Shown here: piece by piece, positions 59,971-64,000 of the stretch
How the letters are laid out: each line of letters opens with the position of its first letter
Position numbering within the stretch: position 1 is the stretch's first letter
Assembly (NCBI GenBank): GCA_963787045.1
Contig: CAWBBR010000011.1
Span: forward strand, 1-64,000
Direction of reading: 5' to 3'
DNA length: 64,000 bases
DNA from: DATJGR01 sp963787045
Lineage (GTDB): Bacteria > Pseudomonadota > Gammaproteobacteria > Pseudomonadales > Azotimanducaceae
Program-made: the position numbers and the translations under genes
The notes under the pieces: generated by a model
The model's database searches: none
Seen by the model: only the letters and a program-made list of their open reading frames with translations
Told to the model about the DNA's origin: nothing

Positions 59971-60822
59971 ATGCAACCGACTGTCGAACCCACGCTTGCA
60001 ACCGTCGGCGCCGTGGTTACCGGCGTCGATCTCGCCTCGCTCGACGCGGCGGAATGGAAAGCCATCCGCGCCGCGTTCCTCGAGCACGCGGTGTTGATCT
60101 TCCCGGGCCAGCATCTCTCGGCTGATGCGCAGACCGCGTTCGCCGAACGGTTCGGCAACATCGAGCACCTCGTCGCCGATCGCAAGATCGTGCCGATCAG
60201 CAATCGTCGCGCCGACGGCACGCTGCTCTCCGATCACGAGCACGGCATGCAGATCATGATGGGCAACGAGGGCTGGCACACCGACAGCTCATACATGCGG
60301 TTGTCGGCAAAGGCGTCGGTGCTGTCCGCGCACGTCGTTCCGACGCACGGCGGCGAAACGGAGTGGGCCGACATGCGCGCCGCCTACGATGCGCTCGACG
60401 AGGCGATGCGCGCGCGGATCGCCGGTTTGTCCGCCTACCACTCGCTGCGTTATTCGCAATCGCGCATCGGCCACGTCGCCGCGGTCGGATCGAGCTACGG
60501 ATTTCACGACGAGCAACCGCCGCTGCGACCGCTGGTGAAGAACCATCCGGAGACCGGACGGGCCGCGTTGTACATCGGTCGTCACGCCTACGGAATTCCC
60601 GGACTCGCGCCCGACGAATCGGAAGCGCTGCTCGACGATCTCGTTGCCTTTGCCTGCCAGCCGCCGCGCGTATACACGCACTCGTGGACACCCGGCGACG
60701 TGGTGATCTGGGACAACCGTTGTGTCCTGCACAGGGCGCGACCGTACGACCATCGCGAAGCGCGCGTCATGATGCACGTGCGAGTCGCCGGCGAGCCCGC
60801 CACCGAACTCGCCGCAAACTGA
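59971..60822 (+). CDS. TauD/TfdA family Fe(II)/2-oxoglutarate dioxygenase
   Basis: This 283-residue non-heme iron dioxygenase has the facial triad His103-x-Asp105 (NEGWHTDSSY) and His254 (DNRCVLHRA), with the 2-oxoglutarate-binding Arg265. The segments VPTHGGETEWADMRAAYDAL and TPGDVVIWDNRC are close to TfdA-type enzymes. These enzymes hydroxylate substrates such as phenoxyacetates, sulfonates or alkylsulfates, leading to cleavage. The substrate here is unknown. The gene is divergent from CYP153 and 16 bases upstream of the DUF6929-like gene, with which it probably forms an operon. Confidence 0.9.
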   Translation: MQPTVEPTLATVGAVVTGVDLASLDAAEWKAIRAAFLEHAVLIFPGQHLSADAQTAFAERFGNIEHLVADRKIVPISNRRADGTLLSDHEHGMQIMMGNEGWHTDSSYMRLSAKASVLSAHVVPTHGGETEWADMRAAYDALDEAMRARIAGLSAYHSLRYSQSRIGHVAAVGSSYGFHDEQPPLRPLVKNHPETGRAALYIGRHAYGIPGLAPDESEALLDDLVAFACQPPRVYTHSWTPGDVVIWDNRCVLHRARPYDHREARVMMHVRVAGEPATELAAN

Positions 60823-60838
60823 TCGCCGCGGCGCGGCG

Positions 60839-61773
60839 ATGATCCATCTGACGCCGCTGCGCGAGCTGACGCTGACGACCCCGTCGCAGCGCGGCAGGCC
60901 GTCGTTTCTGAGCGCGGCGAGCGGCCTCGTGGCGATCGGCTCGCACCTATATGTAGTCGCCGACGACGAGCTGCAGCTCGGCAGGTTTCCCGCAGACGGA
61001 GACGCGCCGGGCGAACTGCTGCGGCTGCGCCCCGGTGTGCTGCCCGATTCATACGCCGAACGCAAAGCAAGCAAGCCGGACTTCGAGGTGCTGTTGCGGC
61101 TGCCGCCGTTCGACGATCACGAACCGGCGACGCTGCTGGCGATGGGATCGGGTTCTACGCCGAACCGTTTCGGCGGTGCACTGATCTCGGTAGACACCAA
61201 CGGCACTCGCCATCGGCATGCCGCGCGCGATCGATCTCGGCGGCATCTATCGCGCCATCGCACCGCGGTTTCATACGCTCAACATCGAAGGCGCGGTGAT
61301 CGTCGGTGAACAACTCGTACTGATGCAGCGCGGCAACAAAAACCACTCTCAGTGCGCGTACGTCCGCTTGCGCCTTGCCGACGTGCTCGAGGCGCTCGCC
61401 TCAACGGACTCGTTGGGCGATGCGATGCTCGACCGACATCCGCACCTATGACCTCGGCGCCATCGACGGCGCACCGTTGTGCTTCAGCGACGGCGCCGCG
61501 CTGCCGGACGGCAGCATCGTATTCACGGCGATCGCCGAAGCGGCCGCGAACAGCTACGACGACGGCCCATGCAACGGCGCCGCGATCGGCGTTACCAACA
61601 GCGCCGGCGAGCTGCGCTTTCTGGAACGAGTCGAGCGCGGCTACAAGATCGAGGGCGTGGAAGCACAGGTGGACGGCTCGCGCGTTCATCTACGACTCGT
61701 CACCGACGCGGACGATGCAAACGTCCCGGCGCAGTTGCTGGCAGCGGAGATCGCGGGGTATCCGTTCCGCTGA
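60839..61773 (+). CDS. DUF6929-like protein (two frameshifts)
   Basis: This protein of about 310 residues matches the pattern of a beta-propeller-like family of unknown function: FLSAASGLVAIGSHLYVVADDELQLG, ASKPDFEVLLRLPPF, MGSGSTPNR, HTLNIEGAVIVGEQLVLMQRG and VERGYKIEGVEAQ. No signal peptide is seen. Frames change near 61225 and 61440, and two extra bases fit the span. The start is ATG at 60839, 16 bases after the dioxygenase stop. It is convergent with the TauE/SafE gene, ending nine bases before it. Confidence 0.72.
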
Positions 61774-61781
61774 ACGACGAA

Positions 61782-62557
61782 TCAGGTGAACAGCCGCGTC
61801 GCTACCAGTACCAGCACGCACGCCAGCAGAATGCGCAGAAACTTCTCCGGCAGCGCGCGGCTGAGATGGCTGCCGAGATAGACGCCCGGCAACGATCCGA
61901 GCAACAGATTGCCGAGCAGATGCAGGTCCACACCGCCGAGCGACGCATGACCGAGCCCCGCCAGCATCGTCAGCGGCACCGCGTGCGCGATGTCGGTGCC
62001 GACGATGCGCGTCGTGGCGAGCTTCGGATAGAGGAACAGCAACGCCGCCACGCCCAGCGCACCCGCGCCGACGGACGTTGCCGTGACGAGCGCGCCGACA
62101 ACGGCGCCGGTAACGACGGTCGTGATCGGCGCACTCGGTTCCAGCGCAGTACCCGCTGAACGCTGCAGCGCAATGGCGTGCAGGCGGTCGCGAAGCAGCA
62201 ACGCGGCTGCGCTCAACATCAGTGCCACGCCCAGACATCGCTTCAGCACCGACGCATAGTGACCAGGGTCGACGCTCAGTTGGCTCAATGCCAACAACGT
62301 CGCCGCCGCCGCGGGCAGACTGCCGGCGGCGAGCAGCCCGCAGATCCGCCAGTCGATGTTGTCTGCGCCGACCGTGCGCCCAAGCGCCGCCGACTTTGGT
62401 CAACGACGCGTAGATCAGATCCGTACCGACCGCAGTGGCCAGGAGCGACGCCCATCACGAGCACGAGCAACGGCGTCATCAACGAACCGCCGCCGACGCC
62501 GGTCGCGCCGACGAGCATACCGACGAAGAAACCCGAAACCGTGGTGACGAGATCCAT
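61782..62557 (-). CDS. TauE/SafE family sulfite exporter-type permease (two frameshifts)
   Basis: This is a small membrane permease with eight predicted helices. The N-terminal repeat reads VGMLVGATGVGGGSLMTPLLVLVMGV and the second repeat VGALVTATSVGAGALGVAALLFLYPK. The end is GSLPGVYLGSHLSRALPEKFLRILLACVLV. The glycine-rich GxTGxGGG pattern in both halves is diagnostic. TauE/SafE proteins export sulfite, sulfoacetate or related organic anions; the substrate is unknown here. Frames change near 62450 and 62300, and two extra bases account for the length. Its proximity to a TauD-like gene is suggestive but they are convergent. Confidence 0.83.
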
Positions 62558-62665
62558 GCAATCCCCCTGCGCGCGCAGCGCACGCTAAGTGATCTCGTTG
62601 GAAAAGGGAACGCCGTCGACGATTCGGTTAGGCTTGCCGCGCGACATCAACGCGTGTTGGAACCG

Positions 62666-64000
62666 ATGGCCGAGACTCGATCGATCCGCAGAGTCGCCGC
62701 GACCGCGCTCGCGAGCGCGAGCATCGAGTGGTACGACTTCTACATCTACGGTACCGCAGCCGCCCTCGTCTTCCCGACGGTGTTCTTTCCAGCGGACATG
62801 CCCCCTCTCGTCGCGCTGATCGCGTCGTTCAGTACGTTTGCAGTGGGCTTCTTCGCGCGGCCGGTTGGCGGAATTCTCTTCGGCCACTTCGGCGACCGGC
62901 TCGGACGCAAACGCGTCCTGGTGGTCGCGTTGTTGATCATGGGCGCCGGCACGACGCTGATCGGCTGTCTGCCTACATACGCCATGGTCGGTCCGCTCGC
63001 ACCGATCCTGTTGATCGTGTTGCGCTTCACGCAAGGGCTCGCGATCGGCGGGCAATGGGGTGGCGCAATGCTGTTGGCCACGGAGTCCGCGCCCGCACAC
63101 AAACGCGGACTGTACGGCAGCTTTGCGCAAGCCGGCGCGCCCGTCGGCGTGATCCTCGCCAATCTCGCGTTTCTGCTCGTGAACGACAACGTGTCGCAGG
63201 AAGCGTTCATGGCGTGGGGTTGGCGCATTCCGTTCATTCTGAGCATCGTGCTGATCGGCCTGAGCATTTACGTGCAATTGCGGCTGGAGGAAACAACGGC
63301 GTTCACACAGCTCGTGCATGCGGCGCACCCTACTGCGCCTGTCGGGCCTCCCGCGCGCTCGCCGGTATTGGAAGCAATTCAGCTCTATCCGAAGGAGATC
63401 GCGCTCGCGGCCGGCGCGTTCATGGCGGTGCAGGTGACGTACTACATTCTCATCACGTGGGTGATCGCATACGGCACCAGTCCCGCCGGCCCCAACCTGC
63501 CTCGCAGCACGATGCTGACCGGTGTGATGATCGGCGCGGTCGCGATGGCGCCGGCGCTGCTGATATCCGGCGTGATCTCCGACCGTTTCGGACGGCGCGG
63601 CATCTACATGGCCGGCGCGGCCTTGCTCGCGCCGTGGGGATTCGCGATGTTCCCGTTGATCGATACCGGCTCGCTGCTGTGGATCGGCGTCGCGATCGGC
63701 GTCGGGCAGGTTTTCGTCGCGATGATGTACGGGCCGCAAGCGGCGTTTCTGGCCGAGATGTTCAGCACCCGCGTGCGCTATTCCGGCGTCTCGCTGGGTT
63801 ATCAGTTCGGCGCCATCTTCGGCGGCGCGCTCGCGCCGATCATCGCGACGCAGTTGCTCGCGACGTACGGCACTACGACAGGCGTTTCCTGGTACATCGC
63901 GGCCGCGTGCGCGATCACGTTGGCGTCCGTCTCGATGCTGCGCGAGACGCGCGGCGCGGATCTGCACGCTGCCCACCGGCCACGCGTCGCAAACGAATGA
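62666..64000 (+). CDS. MFS transporter, MHS (metabolite:H+ symporter) type
   Basis: This 444-residue major facilitator has twelve membrane helices and strong MHS-family signatures: SASIEWYDFYIYGTAAALVF, GFFARPVGGILFGHFGDRLGRK and GLAIGGQWGGAMLLATE. MHS members take up organic acids and osmolytes such as citrate, 2-oxoglutarate, proline/betaine and shikimate. The substrate is not predictable. I chose ATG 62666, which gives the family N-terminus, over the longer upstream frame. The stop falls exactly at the right edge of the window. It diverges from the TauE/SafE gene. Confidence 0.92.
   Translation: MAETRSIRRVAATALASASIEWYDFYIYGTAAALVFPTVFFPADMPPLVALIASFSTFAVGFFARPVGGILFGHFGDRLGRKRVLVVALLIMGAGTTLIGCLPTYAMVGPLAPILLIVLRFTQGLAIGGQWGGAMLLATESAPAHKRGLYGSFAQAGAPVGVILANLAFLLVNDNVSQEAFMAWGWRIPFILSIVLIGLSIYVQLRLEETTAFTQLVHAAHPTAPVGPPARSPVLEAIQLYPKEIALAAGAFMAVQVTYYILITWVIAYGTSPAGPNLPRSTMLTGVMIGAVAMAPALLISGVISDRFGRRGIYMAGAALLAPWGFAMFPLIDTGSLLWIGVAIGVGQVFVAMMYGPQAAFLAEMFSTRVRYSGVSLGYQFGAIFGGALAPIIATQLLATYGTTTGVSWYIAAACAITLASVSMLRETRGADLHAAHRPRVANE

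Noticed and set aside
1..64000. Genuine pseudogenes or programmed frameshifting in the many broken genes
   Set aside because: No slippery-sequence pattern is shared, essential genes are affected, protein conservation continues after each break, and a +1 bias explains almost all cases.

Overview
This is a gene-dense, high-GC chromosomal window from a gammaproteobacterium. The evidence is the block mfd, csiV, mtiP/hpt, lexA, a small conserved protein and topA, a backbone also seen in Pseudomonas, together with other gammaproteobacterial families (CsiV, DUF2835, S-methyl-5'-thioinosine phosphorylase, a MoxR/Bat operon). CYP153 and the central-metabolism genes suggest a free-living aerobic heterotroph. 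I see no tRNA, rRNA, CRISPR array, insertion sequence, prophage or plasmid feature.

Layout. 1-3163 (minus): a 2-oxoacid:acceptor oxidoreductase alpha subunit, cut by the window edge, and its FAD/NAD(P)/Fe-S partner. 3324-12743: DNA repair and SOS genes (mfd, lexA with two SOS boxes, topA) with purine salvage (hpt, mtiP). 12867-21440: envelope and housekeeping genes (universal stress protein, lytic transglycosylase, tatD, a C39-like peptidase, a GNAT, an S9 peptidase, ddl). 21442-26212: an unrecognised protein, a first ammonium transporter, pyrD, a flavin oxidoreductase and DUF2835. 26396-33207: a complete moxR-DUF58-DUF4381-BatA-BatB/C-BatD operon. 33192-42134: pepN, DUF2797, a rhomboid protease, an xdhC/mobA-like pair, nadK, cysE and a coiled-coil protein. 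42553-48205: small envelope proteins, a fused GMC dehydrogenase, and an LtaS-like/PAP2 pair. 48402-55486: an MFS transporter, two kinase-like genes with DUF6285, a single-chain pyruvate carboxylase and a DUF6316-like protein. 55567-64000: a second ammonium transporter with a sigma-54 promoter, mscS, CYP153, a TfdA/TauD-like dioxygenase, a DUF6929-like protein, a TauE/SafE permease and an MHS-type transporter.

The main caution is that about twenty genes, including essential ones (topA, the N-terminal part of an LtaS-like enzyme, pyruvate carboxylase), are split by single-base frameshifts while their protein sequence stays well conserved on both sides. Frame bookkeeping shows that almost all are +1, meaning one extra base. 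This pattern indicates residual sequencing error, not decay, so I give reconstructed gene spans and call them CDS.

I found no clearly new multi-gene system. The best leads are the tandem 11-bp repeats next to a promoter between CYP153 and the dioxygenase gene, the sigma-54 promoter on one of two ammonium transporters, the LtaS-like/PAP2 pair in a Gram-negative, the Gluconate_2-dh3/GMC fusion, the loss of sulA from the lexA-topA block, and a 27-residue acidic peptide frame.
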